NCBI GenBank assembly: GCA_905612295.1
Contig: CAJQRN010000013.1
Coordinates: 21,148 to 85,147 of the forward strand
Direction: 5' to 3'
DNA: 64,000 nucleotides
Source of the DNA: an uncultured Candidatus Nitrosopumilus sp.
Lineage (GTDB): Archaea; Thermoproteota; Nitrososphaeria; Nitrososphaerales; Nitrosopumilaceae
The translations under genes and the position numbers were made by a program. Numbering within the stretch: the first letter of the stretch is position 1; each line of letters opens with the position of its first letter. Below the pieces are notes generated by a model. That model searched no databases. It saw only the letters and a program-made list of their open reading frames with translations, and was not told the origin of the DNA. Shown in pieces: positions 24,908 through 33,857 of the stretch.

Positions 24908-25492
24908 TTATGCCATATCTAATGCTCTAGAATGCTTGCCTGTATGTGGTCTTTCTCCTGCATATTTTCTTCTCATGTGTCCTGATGGTCTTCCGTAGAT
25001 TAACTCTAAGAACCAAGACTCATGTTCAATCTCTTCAGCAAGAATATCTTTTGCAATGTCGTATGTAACTGGATCTTTTCCAAATGTCATTTGACAAATT
25101 TTATTCCAATTAACAATTGCACCTTGTTCTGCTTTGAGGCATTTTTCTAGAATTGCTTTATGATCTGTTGGGTTTGCTGGAAGTTGTAAGAATTCACAAC
25201 CTGACATTTTAATAAATGCAGTTGCATCATTTGGGAGAATTCCTCCTAATTGATAGATTCTTTCAAGACATGATTCAAAATGACTAAGATCTTCTAATCT
25301 TGCATCTTCAATAATTCCCTTGAGTCCTTCTCCTTCCATACCTGTACAATGTGCTCTGAGATTAGTAAAGTAATAGTATGCTGTAAATTCAACTGCAGCA
25401 TTTTTGATTAATTCCTTTACTAACGCATCCACATCTAGGCCGTTTTGTTTTAAAACGTTAATTCCAACAACGTTTGGGTTTGAATCAGACAT
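24908..25492 (-). CDS. Dps-like ferritin (DpsL family)
   Basis: The 194-residue ferritin-like four-helix-bundle protein has metal ligands spread as in Dps-like/bacterioferritin hybrids: VEFTAYYYF (E), EDARLEDLSHFESC (E..H), KCLKAEQGAIVNW (E) and ILAEEIEHESWFLE (E..ExxH). Cysteines near the active site (ESC and MSGCEF) are typical of the archaeal DpsL group, which oxidises iron with peroxide and stores it, protecting DNA. The basic tail RRKYAGERPHTGKHSR could bind DNA. Confidence 0.85.
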   Translation of the reverse strand: MSDSNPNVVGINVLKQNGLDVDALVKELIKNAAVEFTAYYYFTNLRAHCTGMEGEGLKGIIEDARLEDLSHFESCLERIYQLGGILPNDATAFIKMSGCEFLQLPANPTDHKAILEKCLKAEQGAIVNWNKICQMTFGKDPVTYDIAKDILAEEIEHESWFLELIYGRPSGHMRRKYAGERPHTGKHSRALDMA

Positions 25493-25569
25493 TTCTTTAT
25501 GTAGTAAATGATTCTAATAAAAATATTACATTAAATTTTATCCATTTTAATAAATTATTGAAAGGATGT

Positions 25570-25680
25570 ATGTCTTTTTTTGATGGTTTTCTAAATAAAT
25601 TTAAAGAAAAATTAGGGGAGAACCTAAATGACAGAAAAACATTATTGATTAATGAAAAACCCGTGGATATCTGGCTTTGA
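25570..25680 (+). CDS. possible miniprotein (36 aa)
   Basis: ATG at 25570 gives a 36-residue peptide: an amphipathic N-terminal helix (FFDGFLNKFKEKLGENL) and a hydrophobic end (TLLINEKPVDIWL). GAAAGGATG just before the start could serve as a weak ribosome site. The frame is open further upstream to 25474 but that part overlaps the dps-like promoter and looks non-coding. The evidence is limited to the amphipathic pattern. Confidence 0.35.
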   Translation: MSFFDGFLNKFKEKLGENLNDRKTLLINEKPVDIWL

Positions 25681-25702
25681 AAGAAAGGTATTTTGTTTGA
25701 TC

Positions 25703-25786
25703 ATGGATTTGCCAGAATCTAATTCAAGCAAAAAGATAGAATCTAAAGTGCAATGTAATCTGCCTGAAGATTACTACGCATTTTAG
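25703..25786 (+). CDS. very short possible ORF (27 aa)
   Basis: ATG at 25703 opens 27 codons (MDLPESNSSKKIESKVQC...) ending in TAG. It follows the 36-residue frame by 22 bases on the same strand and has one cysteine. Nothing else supports it; it is listed only so that the interval 25681-25795 is accounted for. Confidence 0.15.
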   Translation: MDLPESNSSKKIESKVQCNLPEDYYAF

Positions 25787-25795
25787 ATTTAGAAC

Positions 25796-26062
25796 TTAAT
25801 TGTTAGTTTTATCCTCATTGAATCCACACATACATTCAGGATCATGAGGTTTACCTTCTTTCTTATCCTCTAAGGCAAAGACGTTATGTTGAAGTTCAAC
25901 CCAAGTATCATCTAGGGATTCAATTTCTTTTCTTAATTTAGGATCATCCCATTCCTTGTCGTTAATCAATTCCTCTAATTTCTCATGAAGGCTATGCTCA
26001 TTTTCAAATAGTTTCTCATAGATGTCTTCAATCTGTTTGTCTATTTGCTTCAAATCAACCAT
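25796..26062 (-). CDS. helical protein with CxC tail
   Basis: The 88-residue acidic protein is mainly two long helices (LKQIDKQIEDIYEKLFENEHSLHEKLEELIND and LRKEIESLDDTWVELQHNVFALEDKK), which would form a coiled-coil hairpin. It ends with KPHDPECMCGFN, a His-Cys-Cys cluster that could bind metal. It begins at ATG 26062. No family recognised. Confidence 0.65.
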   Translation of the reverse strand: MVDLKQIDKQIEDIYEKLFENEHSLHEKLEELINDKEWDDPKLRKEIESLDDTWVELQHNVFALEDKKEGKPHDPECMCGFNEDKTNN

Positions 26063-26223
26063 TTCAATTACTGTAATTATTTTTGAATCTATAAACCCAC
26101 TTCATCTTGCAATAGTTTTAGTTATTCATAATTTTTTTAGCAGTTGTAAAATCTTTTTAAAACATTATTTTAAGAAATTATTTTTATAATATACTTTAAA
26201 TTTAATTCCAATAGTTAACATCT

Positions 26224-26415
26224 ATGAAAGTCAAAATGTGTAACCATATTGATGTCTCTGGGATCAGAATAGAATCATCTCAATCTGTTTTTGCACTTTG
26301 TACTGTTGATGAGAACCAATTTGTTACTTATTCCTGTAAGAAATGCTTCAATGAAATTAAAGAATTAGAACATGAAATTATTTCAAAAGAAGAATTTGAA
26401 AAATATCTAAATTAG
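26224..26415 (+). CDS. small CxxC protein (63 aa)
   Basis: The 63-residue product begins MKVKMCNHIDVSG and later has YSCKKCFNEI, giving ligands C6, H8, C38 and C41, consistent with one zinc ion holding a short beta region (SVFALCTVDENQFVTYSC) together. An acidic helix follows (ELEHEIISKEEFEKYL). A TATA-like ATAATATACTTTAAAT lies 25-40 bases upstream. Role unknown. Confidence 0.6.
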   Translation: MKVKMCNHIDVSGIRIESSQSVFALCTVDENQFVTYSCKKCFNEIKELEHEIISKEEFEKYLN

Positions 26416-26532
26416 TCAATTTTCGTGCATCCAGATATTGGACCTACTCATACAAACACTCTCAATTTATTGACTCTCATAAAAATAAAATAACAAGACA
26501 TTGACTTCCTGATATGGGCCAAATATTAAATT

Positions 26533-29500
26533 TTATTCTACTGATATTTTGATTTTTTGACCATCAATATCATCTTCTTTGTACTCTTTACACGATTTTT
26601 CAAAATTTACTTTTTTCACTCTCACTAGAAATGCTAATTCTTCGTCTCTACCTTTAATCATCTCTAATGATTCGTCATCTAATTCTAAAATTGATGCTAC
26701 TTCTAACACATCTGTTGGATTGTACCCTCTTTCTTTTCTCAAAGTTTGTAATCTTCTTGCAACATCTTTTACCAATCCTTTTGCCATCATTTCTTTATTT
26801 CTCAATGTTGAAATGAATACTATGAAATCGTCTCTTTTTGCTACTGCAAAATTATCATCTGCATCAAAATTTACTATGAAATCTTCTTTATCTAATGAAA
26901 TTTTTTGATCATCAATGTTAAAATCATATTTTCCATCTTTTTGTAATATTGGAATAATTTCATCAGGATTTGTTTCTAAAAATGTACTTACTAGTTTTCC
27001 CATGTGTTGTTTTGCTTTTGGACCTATCTTTTTTCTTTCTAATTCTAAAGTTGCTTTTACTGGTAACCCTAATTCTTTTAATTCCAATAGTTGTTCTAAA
27101 CCGCTATCTTTTTCTGTTTCAATGATATTGAATTTTTCAACATTAAGTTGTGATTTCAGTAAATCTGATAATGATTCTAGTTTTAATTTCTGATTTTTCT
27201 TTACACAAATCTGTGCTTCATTTAATGGCCATCGTCTTTTTAATTTCCCTTTCATTCTTGCTGCTGATGAAACTGATACTACATCTTTCATAATGTCAAA
27301 TGATTCTTCAATTTCTTCATTTACCAACGATTCTTGGTATTGAGGCCATTTATCTAATAGAATACTTTGTTTTCCTTCAAATACTGTTTGGTACAGATGT
27401 TCACTGGTATATGGGCAAAATGGGTGAATTAGAATATCTAGTGTTTTGAGTACTTCACTTAACACTGCATAAATTGCAAGGCGTCTATTTTTTTTCTCTT
27501 CAGATTCATCCCATAACTCTCCTCTAGTAATTGGAATGTATATCTGACTAAGATTACTAATTATGAAATCATCTATTGCTTTTGCTCCCTCATGGAATTT
27601 ACATGTCTCATTTTTTTCTGTCATTTTTTGAATTAATTTTTGAAGTTTTGATAATAACCAAATATCTGGTGATGTTAGGGAATTGTTATTTTTAGCCCAT
27701 TCTACTGTGTTTGTTTTATCAAAATTATCATATTGACTATTTTGTTTAAAGTACAGATGCAGATTGAACAATGTGTTGATTACTTGATATGGTCTTGACA
27801 TTAATTCATCCGTACTGAAACTAAGTGGTTCAATCGGACTTGCTTTCCACATGAAATAGAATCGTATCAAATCGACTGGATATTTCTTTAGTAGTTCTGC
27901 ACCTTCCAAAACATTACCTTTGCTTTTACTCATCTTTCCTCCTTTTTCATCCAGTACGTGCCCTTGAAACAAAAATGACTTGTATGGTGGAGTGGCACTA
28001 TTGTTTAGAATTACATTTTCAATTAGTAATGTGTATGCCCAGCCTCTTGTTTGATCAATACCCTCAGTAAAAAATGGCGCTGGGATTTCTTTTTCATATT
28101 CTTCATTTGTTAGTGATGCGTATGGTGCAGCCCCACTATTATGCCATGTATCTAAAACATACTCTTCTCTTTTTGTTTTGACACTATTACATTTTTTACA
28201 TTTTACTGTTATGTTATCAATCCATGGTCTATGTAATTCAAAGTCTGGTCCATCTGGTAATTTATCTGCAGAATCTACAATCTCTTTTCTTGTAAAAAAC
28301 CAATTTTTTTCACCACAATCTTCACAATTCCATACTGGTAATGGGCAACCCCAAATCCTTTCTCGTGAAATACACCATGGATGTTTTTCTTTAATAATTC
28401 CTAAAAATCTATTTTTTGGTTGTTCAAAAAAGTATTCTACACTTTCTGCAGCCTCTATTGCTTTGTTACCTAATCTATCTAATTTGTAAAACCAGCCCCT
28501 TCTTGCCAGCCATACAATTGGATGATGTGATCTCCAACAAAGTGGATACTTGTGTTTTATTTTTCCAATTTTTACTAATGCTTCACATTCTTTTAGATCT
28601 TCTACAATCACTCTATCTGCATCTCTAACAAACATACCCTCATATTTTCCTGCCTGATTGGTGAATTTCACTTCGTCATTTATTGGACTAAAAATTTTTA
28701 CTTTTCTTTTATTTGCAATTTTGATATCTTCTTCTCCGTTTGCTGGTGATAAGTGCACTAATCCACTACCTGTACTTGCATCAACAAATGATTCTGACAC
28801 TGCAACGTGGTAGTTATCTAATTTTGAATATTCCTTTAATTCTGGAATTACATCTAGCAATGGATGGATGTATTTTTTTCCTTCAAATTCAGAACCTTTG
28901 AGTGTTTTTTGAATTTCATATTTCTCAATTTTTACTTCTAGCATGAACTCTTCTAATCTTGTTTTTCCTATCACCCATGTTTCATTTTCTACTTTGACAT
29001 ATGCATAATCTTCTTTTGGATTTAATCCCACCATTGCATCTGTAACAAGTGTAAATGGCATTGTAGTCCATACAACTAAAAATGCATCTTCGTTCACTAA
29101 CTTTACTTTGTAGTATAGTGATGGATCCTTAACTTCTTCATATCCTTGATTAACTTCTGCATGACTTAGTGATGTTTGACAGCTTGGACAATATGCGATA
29201 ACTGTAAAGTCTTCTTCTAGAATTTTATTTTCATATGCTTTTTTGAGTACTTGCCATTCTCTTTCTATAAATTCATCTTTAAACGTCCAGTATGCTTTTT
29301 TATGATTAAAAGACATTCCAAGTAAATCATCTACTTCAACCCATGTTTTGTTAAATTTCTCTACAACTTTTTTGCATTCTGAAACAATTCTTTCTACTCC
29401 AAATTCTTTGATGGCTTCTGTTTTTCCACCTGAAACTCCTAATTCCTTTTCAACTTGTAATTCTACTGGTAGTCCTTGAGTGTCCCATCCACCATTAAAT

Positions 29501-29730
29501 TCAATTTTTTTACCTTGTAATGTGTTAAATCTATACCATAAATCCTTCATTACTCTGCCTCTAAGATGACCTGCATGTGGAATACCATTCATTGTTGGAG
29601 GTCCTTCAATGAATCTAATTTTTTCAGGCTTATCTGATGCAAAAATTAGTTTTTCAATATCTATGGATTTGATATATTCTTTAATTTCTGATTCTATTGC
29701 TTTTGCATTAAATTTTGAATTTAACTCCAT
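26533..29730 (-). CDS. ileS: isoleucyl-tRNA synthetase
   Basis: The 1065-residue class I synthetase charges tRNA-Ile with isoleucine using ATP. The HIGH-like motif is PPTMNGIPHAGH (about residues 44-55), followed by WDTQGLPVE, the editing domain (about 180-400), and GGKMSKSKGN (KMSKS loop). The anticodon-binding helical domain and a C-terminal extension follow. Length and the order of domains match the archaeal/eukaryotic type. It stands alone on the minus strand, divergent from purD. Confidence 0.96.
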   Translation of the reverse strand: MELNSKFNAKAIESEIKEYIKSIDIEKLIFASDKPEKIRFIEGPPTMNGIPHAGHLRGRVMKDLWYRFNTLQGKKIEFNGGWDTQGLPVELQVEKELGVSGGKTEAIKEFGVERIVSECKKVVEKFNKTWVEVDDLLGMSFNHKKAYWTFKDEFIEREWQVLKKAYENKILEEDFTVIAYCPSCQTSLSHAEVNQGYEEVKDPSLYYKVKLVNEDAFLVVWTTMPFTLVTDAMVGLNPKEDYAYVKVENETWVIGKTRLEEFMLEVKIEKYEIQKTLKGSEFEGKKYIHPLLDVIPELKEYSKLDNYHVAVSESFVDASTGSGLVHLSPANGEEDIKIANKRKVKIFSPINDEVKFTNQAGKYEGMFVRDADRVIVEDLKECEALVKIGKIKHKYPLCWRSHHPIVWLARRGWFYKLDRLGNKAIEAAESVEYFFEQPKNRFLGIIKEKHPWCISRERIWGCPLPVWNCEDCGEKNWFFTRKEIVDSADKLPDGPDFELHRPWIDNITVKCKKCNSVKTKREEYVLDTWHNSGAAPYASLTNEEYEKEIPAPFFTEGIDQTRGWAYTLLIENVILNNSATPPYKSFLFQGHVLDEKGGKMSKSKGNVLEGAELLKKYPVDLIRFYFMWKASPIEPLSFSTDELMSRPYQVINTLFNLHLYFKQNSQYDNFDKTNTVEWAKNNNSLTSPDIWLLSKLQKLIQKMTEKNETCKFHEGAKAIDDFIISNLSQIYIPITRGELWDESEEKKNRRLAIYAVLSEVLKTLDILIHPFCPYTSEHLYQTVFEGKQSILLDKWPQYQESLVNEEIEESFDIMKDVVSVSSAARMKGKLKRRWPLNEAQICVKKNQKLKLESLSDLLKSQLNVEKFNIIETEKDSGLEQLLELKELGLPVKATLELERKKIGPKAKQHMGKLVSTFLETNPDEIIPILQKDGKYDFNIDDQKISLDKEDFIVNFDADDNFAVAKRDDFIVFISTLRNKEMMAKGLVKDVARRLQTLRKERGYNPTDVLEVASILELDDESLEMIKGRDEELAFLVRVKKVNFEKSCKEYKEDDIDGQKIKISVE

Positions 29731-29788
29731 CTGGATTTTGATGTGTGTGTGGCATTATAAACATAAACAGATTTTTTGAGAATTGGAA

Positions 29789-29795
29789 TATATAA
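29789..29795 (+). promoter_or_regulatory. TATA box for purD
   Basis: TATATAA begins 28 bases before the TTG start at 29817, which would make the purD mRNA leaderless with a TTG as its first codon. The call rests on consensus and spacing. Confidence 0.55.
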
Positions 29796-29816
29796 TTGAG
29801 TAACTGATATTTTTTA

Positions 29817-31085
29817 TTGGTAAATATTCTTGTAATTGGATCTGGTGGACGGGAGCATGCATTATCATGGAAATTATCTCAAAGCAGTAAGGTTGAAACT
29901 GTTTTCACTGCTCCTGGTAATGGTGGTACTGAAAACAATGTTCCTATTGACGTTAATGATTTAGATGGATTAGCTGAATTTGCACAAAAAAATAATTGCT
30001 TTACTGTAGTTGGACCTGAAGATCCACTGGCTGCTGGAATTGTTGATAAATTTAATAAATTAAATCTCAGAGTCTTTGGACCTTCACAAGCAGCTGCACA
30101 ACTTGAATCCAGTAAAATCTGGGCAAAAAATTTTATGAAGAGAAATAATATTCCTACTGCAAGATTTGAAATATTTGATGATCCTCAAAAAGCAGAAGAT
30201 CATGTAAACTCAATTGATTACAATGTTGTAGTAAAAGCTGATGGATTAGCTGCTGGAAAAGGAGTGATTGTTTGCAACAATAAAGATGAGGCTATTTCTG
30301 CTATACAAACAATTTTGGTAAAAAAAACATTTGGTAATGCTGGAAATAAAATTATTATCGAAGAGAGAATTGACGGTATTGAGGCTTCTTACATTGCAAT
30401 ATCTGATGGAAATGTGGCAATTCCAATGGCATCTAGTCAAGACCACAAGAGAATTTTTGATAATGATAAAGGCGGCAATACTGGTGGAATGGGTGCATAC
30501 TCTCCAACTCCTGTTATTACTGACATATTGGCAAAAAAAATCCAAGAGGAAGTAATTGAAAAAACCATCCATGCCATGAAACGTGAAGGAATTTCCTTTA
30601 AGGGATTTTTGTATGCTGGAATTATGCTTAAAGATGGTGTGCCATATGTTTTAGAATATAATGTTCGCATGGGTGATCCTGAATGTCAACCAATTACGAT
30701 GAGAATGAATTTTGATTTGTATGATTATTTTGTTGCAAGTGTTGATGGCACATTATCTTCTATGCCTTTACTTTCTTGGAAAGATCAATTTGCTGTATGT
30801 GTTGTTTTAGCAGCTAGTGGATATCCTGATACATATCCTACCAATGATGAGATTACTGGATTTGATTCTATTTCCAATAACACTCATGTTTTTCATGCTG
30901 GAACCACGAAATCTGATGGAAGAATTTTTTCTAATGGCGGACGTGTTTTGGGAGTTACTTCTTTGGGTGATTCTTTGAATTCTGCAATAAACAATGCTTA
31001 TTCTGCAACTGAACAAATTATTTGGTCTAACAAATACTGTAGAACTGATATTGGCAAAAAAGGCCTATCTTATTTTTTAGACTGA
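29817..31085 (+). CDS. purD: phosphoribosylamine-glycine ligase (GAR synthetase)
   Basis: The 422-residue ATP-grasp enzyme joins glycine to phosphoribosylamine, step two of purine synthesis. The start is TTG at 29817, directly giving the family's VNILVIGSGGREHAL. Further signatures are GPEDPLAAGIVD, VVKADGLAAGKGV, GGNTGGMGAYSP and the metal-binding LEYNVRMGDPECQ. Length is standard. Its end overlaps the convergent 5-formyl-THF cyclo-ligase gene by 16 bases. purN lies nearby at 33182. Confidence 0.96.
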   Translation: MVNILVIGSGGREHALSWKLSQSSKVETVFTAPGNGGTENNVPIDVNDLDGLAEFAQKNNCFTVVGPEDPLAAGIVDKFNKLNLRVFGPSQAAAQLESSKIWAKNFMKRNNIPTARFEIFDDPQKAEDHVNSIDYNVVVKADGLAAGKGVIVCNNKDEAISAIQTILVKKTFGNAGNKIIIEERIDGIEASYIAISDGNVAIPMASSQDHKRIFDNDKGGNTGGMGAYSPTPVITDILAKKIQEEVIEKTIHAMKREGISFKGFLYAGIMLKDGVPYVLEYNVRMGDPECQPITMRMNFDLYDYFVASVDGTLSSMPLLSWKDQFAVCVVLAASGYPDTYPTNDEITGFDSISNNTHVFHAGTTKSDGRIFSNGGRVLGVTSLGDSLNSAINNAYSATEQIIWSNKYCRTDIGKKGLSYFLD

Positions 31086-31633
31086 AACATTCTATCTTCA
31101 GTTATGATCCAGTCTATGCTTATATCGTGTTCTGATTTTGGAATATTTTTTATAATTTGTTTTTCTAATGTTAGTGAAATTGTCAATGCATCTTTTTTTT
31201 CTAAAAATTTATCATAAAATCCATGACCATATCCTAGCCTAACTCCTGAAGGTGATATTCCTACAGTTGGAACCACTATGATGTCTAAATAATTATCTAC
31301 TTCACAGTCTTCTTTAGGCTCCATGATGTCAAAATTGCCCCTTTCTAGGCTCGCAAAATCTTTAATTTTTCTAAACTCCATATTTTTACCTATAACTTTA
31401 GGCAAAAATACTTCTTTGCCTTTACTGATTAATTCTTGAATTATATCTTGAGTTAGAATTTCACTTCCTGTTGGATAGTACAGTCCTATTTTTTCGGCAT
31501 CTTTGAATGCATACACTTTGTTTATTCTTTTTTGTATTTTTTTACTTGCAATTTTTAATAAATCAAAAGATGTGTTGTCTCTTCTTTCTAGAAGAAGTTC
31601 TCTTAATGCATTTTTTTTACTATTATCTTCCAA
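31070..31633 (-). CDS. 5-formyltetrahydrofolate cyclo-ligase
   Basis: The 187-residue enzyme converts 5-formyl-THF to 5,10-methenyl-THF with ATP. Family features are the N-terminal LRELLLERR, KIGLYYPTGSEI, and the signature GVRLGYGHGFYDKFL (residues about 131-145) in front of a C-terminal WIITEDRMF. It overlaps folD by 11 bases on the same strand, forming a folate-interconversion pair. Its end overlaps purD's end on the opposite strand. Confidence 0.92.
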   Translation of the reverse strand: MEDNSKKNALRELLLERRDNTSFDLLKIASKKIQKRINKVYAFKDAEKIGLYYPTGSEILTQDIIQELISKGKEVFLPKVIGKNMEFRKIKDFASLERGNFDIMEPKEDCEVDNYLDIIVVPTVGISPSGVRLGYGHGFYDKFLEKKDALTISLTLEKQIIKNIPKSEHDISIDWIITEDRMFQSKK

Positions 31634-32486
31634 TTTGAATTCCTAGTGATGTTGCAGTAATTGTATTTTTTAATAACATTGCAACTGTCATTGGCCCTAC
31701 TCCTCCTGGAACCGGGGTAACAAATGATGCTTTTTCAATAATTTTTTCGTAATCACAATCTCCTACCAATTTATCTTCAAATCTTGATATTGCAACATCA
31801 ATTACAATTGATCCTTCTTTAATCATCTCTGGAGTTAGAATGAATTTTGTTCTATCTCCTACTGCAGTTATGATGATATCTGCTGATTGACAAAATTTTT
31901 CAATATCTTTTGTTCTAGAATGACATGTTATCACAGTTGCATTTTTTTCTAATAATAGGTGATAGAGTGGTTTGCCTACAAGGTTACTTCTATTGATAAG
32001 TACGATGTTTTTACCTTCCAAGTTTATGTTATGATAATCAAACATTTCCATAACTCCTGATGGTGTACATGCAACAAGAACTGCTTTTTTCACTGACAGT
32101 AATCCTGCATTATGTGGGGTGAGTCCATCTACATCCTTTATTGGTGATATTCGTGATGTAACTGCAAATTCATTCAAATGTTTTGGTAATGGTAATTGAA
32201 CTAAAATTCCATGTACTGATACATCTGCATTTAATTCATCTATGATATTGTTAAGTTCCTGTTGAGTTACACTCTCATCTAGTTTGTGATCTTTAGTAAT
32301 AATGCCTACTTCTTCACATGCTTTGTGTTTATTTTTCACATATGTTGCAGAAGCTGAATTATTTCCAATTAATACTGTGGCTAGGCATGGATTAATTCCT
32401 TCTTTTTTCAACTCAGATGCTGCTTTTTTTACTCTATCTTTGACTGTTTGAGCAATTATTTTTCCATCAATTTTAATTCCAGTCAT
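31623..32486 (-). CDS. folD: methylene-THF dehydrogenase / methenyl-THF cyclohydrolase
   Basis: The 287-residue bifunctional enzyme interconverts 5,10-methylene- and 10-formyl-tetrahydrofolate with NAD(P). It shows the catalytic-lysine segment SATYVKNKHKACEEVGI, the VQLPLPKHL and DVDGLTPHNAG signatures, the cofactor loop INRSNLVGKPL, and PVPGGVGPMTVAML at the end. It is the first gene of a pair with the cyclo-ligase and supplies formyl-THF for purN. Confidence 0.95.
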   Translation of the reverse strand: MTGIKIDGKIIAQTVKDRVKKAASELKKEGINPCLATVLIGNNSASATYVKNKHKACEEVGIITKDHKLDESVTQQELNNIIDELNADVSVHGILVQLPLPKHLNEFAVTSRISPIKDVDGLTPHNAGLLSVKKAVLVACTPSGVMEMFDYHNINLEGKNIVLINRSNLVGKPLYHLLLEKNATVITCHSRTKDIEKFCQSADIIITAVGDRTKFILTPEMIKEGSIVIDVAISRFEDKLVGDCDYEKIIEKASFVTPVPGGVGPMTVAMLLKNTITATSLGIQIGR

Positions 32487-32578
32487 GATAATTTGACAAT
32501 TTATTGATATTTAATTCTTGGATATTATTGTCAAGAATTTGAGAAAGTAAATTAAATGGGTTGTTTCTTATTTTTTGT

Positions 32579-32863
32579 ATGTTTGTAATGATGGCCGATA
32601 TACAACTCAAAGAGGGTACGGAAGATGATTTCAAAACTTTGTTTTCCCAGTCAAATAAAATTTTATCCTCTTTTCCTGGATTTGTATCTAGACGATTTCT
32701 AAAATCTATTGATGGAACTTATCGAATAATCGTTGAACATGAAACTAAAGAAACTTTTATGACTATGATTCAAAGTCCAGAACATCAGGAATTTCATCCA
32801 AAATTACATTCTTTAATGAGTGTAGAACCTGTGAAAAAATTATTTACTGTATCTGCTGAATAA
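32579..32863 (+). CDS. antibiotic biosynthesis monooxygenase-like (ABM) protein
   Basis: The 94-residue dimeric ferredoxin-like barrel has a first strand MFVMMADIQLKEGTEDDFKTLF, a helix, then FPGFVSRRFLKSIDGTYRIIVEHETKETFMTMIQSPEHQEF, the standard ABM layout. These proteins oxidise small aromatic or haem-like molecules, or act as stress-related scaffolds. I placed the start at ATG 32579 (an upstream TTG at 32561 is possible). The cupin gene follows with one base between. Confidence 0.8.
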   Translation: MFVMMADIQLKEGTEDDFKTLFSQSNKILSSFPGFVSRRFLKSIDGTYRIIVEHETKETFMTMIQSPEHQEFHPKLHSLMSVEPVKKLFTVSAE

Positions 32864-32864
32864 A

Positions 32865-33185
32865 TTGAAACTTGAATTTAATTTAAAAGATAATTTAGAA
32901 AAAACTCAAAAAAGCAATTCCTATTTTCATACTTTCATCAATAAGGATAGTCTTGCTGCAGGTGTTTTAATATTGAAACCTGGAGAAGAGGATACACAAG
33001 AACCTCATGAAAATGATGAAGTGTATTTTGTACTTTCTGGAAACGGGTGCCTTAAAATTAAAAATAAAAATTACACAGTTTCAAAAGATAAGTTATTTTT
33101 TGTTGCAAAAGGAACAAGTCATTTTTTTCATAGTAATACGGAGGATCTCAAAGTTTTATATTTTTTTGGTGGTTCTGATTCCTAA
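32865..33185 (+). CDS. cupin domain protein
   Basis: The 106-residue single cupin begins at a TTG immediately after the ABM stop codon. Metal ligands are in LKPGEEDTQEPHENDEVYFVLSG (H and E) and GTSHFFHS (H), which together form the two cupin motifs. The class includes small metal-dependent isomerases and dioxygenases. Its pairing with the ABM protein suggests a shared oxidative or detoxifying pathway (inference). It overlaps the convergent purN end by four bases. Confidence 0.85.
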   Translation: MKLEFNLKDNLEKTQKSNSYFHTFINKDSLAAGVLILKPGEEDTQEPHENDEVYFVLSGNGCLKIKNKNYTVSKDKLFFVAKGTSHFFHSNTEDLKVLYFFGGSDS

Positions 33186-33799
33186 GAAATATGTGTTTTT
33201 CTTCCTGAAACTTTAATTTTTTTTCTAGCAAATAGATTAACTGCTTCTGGATAAATTCTGTGTTCTTCTTTTAAGATTTTCTTTGATAGTGATTTTTCTG
33301 TATCGTTTTCTTTGATTTGTACAACTGCCTGAATTATGACTGGACCTGTATCCATACCTGAATCTACAAAATGTACTGTGCATCCTGAATATTTTGCTCC
33401 ATAATCTAATGCTTGTTTTTGTGAGTCTAACCCTGGAAATGATGGTAGTAATGCTGGATGCATGTTTATTATTCTATTTTTATATTTTTTTACAAATTCT
33501 GGACTAATGATTCTCATAAATCCTGCAAGACATACAAGTCCGTTTTTTGGTGTGACGCCATATTTTACAAGTGTACTGATAATTTTTTCATCATATTCAG
33601 TTCTATTACCTTTAAAATTTTTACTTTCAATTACTTCGATGCTGATTCCTAGCTTTTTTGCTATTATCAGGCCTTTGGCATCTGATTTATTTGAAATAAC
33701 AACTGCTGGATTTATCGGAATTTTTTTCTTTTTAATTGATTTTAGGATGGACTCCATATTACTTCCACGTCCTGAGATTAAAATTCCGAGATTTAGCAA
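33182..33799 (-). CDS. purN: phosphoribosylglycinamide formyltransferase
   Basis: The 205-residue enzyme transfers the formyl group of 10-formyl-THF to GAR in purine synthesis. The N-terminal ISGRGSNMESIL binds phosphate. GLVCLAGFMRIISPEFV and NMHPALLPSFPGLDSQ hold the catalytic asparagine-histidine pair, and CTVHFVDSGMDTGPVI the aspartate. Length and motif order are normal. It complements purD and folD in the same region. Confidence 0.95.
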   Translation of the reverse strand: MLNLGILISGRGSNMESILKSIKKKKIPINPAVVISNKSDAKGLIIAKKLGISIEVIESKNFKGNRTEYDEKIISTLVKYGVTPKNGLVCLAGFMRIISPEFVKKYKNRIINMHPALLPSFPGLDSQKQALDYGAKYSGCTVHFVDSGMDTGPVIIQAVVQIKENDTEKSLSKKILKEEHRIYPEAVNLFARKKIKVSGRKTHIS

Positions 33800-33857
33800 C
33801 TAGTCAATACTAAATCAAACCTGCAATTTATATCAAATCTATTATTTTTTATTTTTA

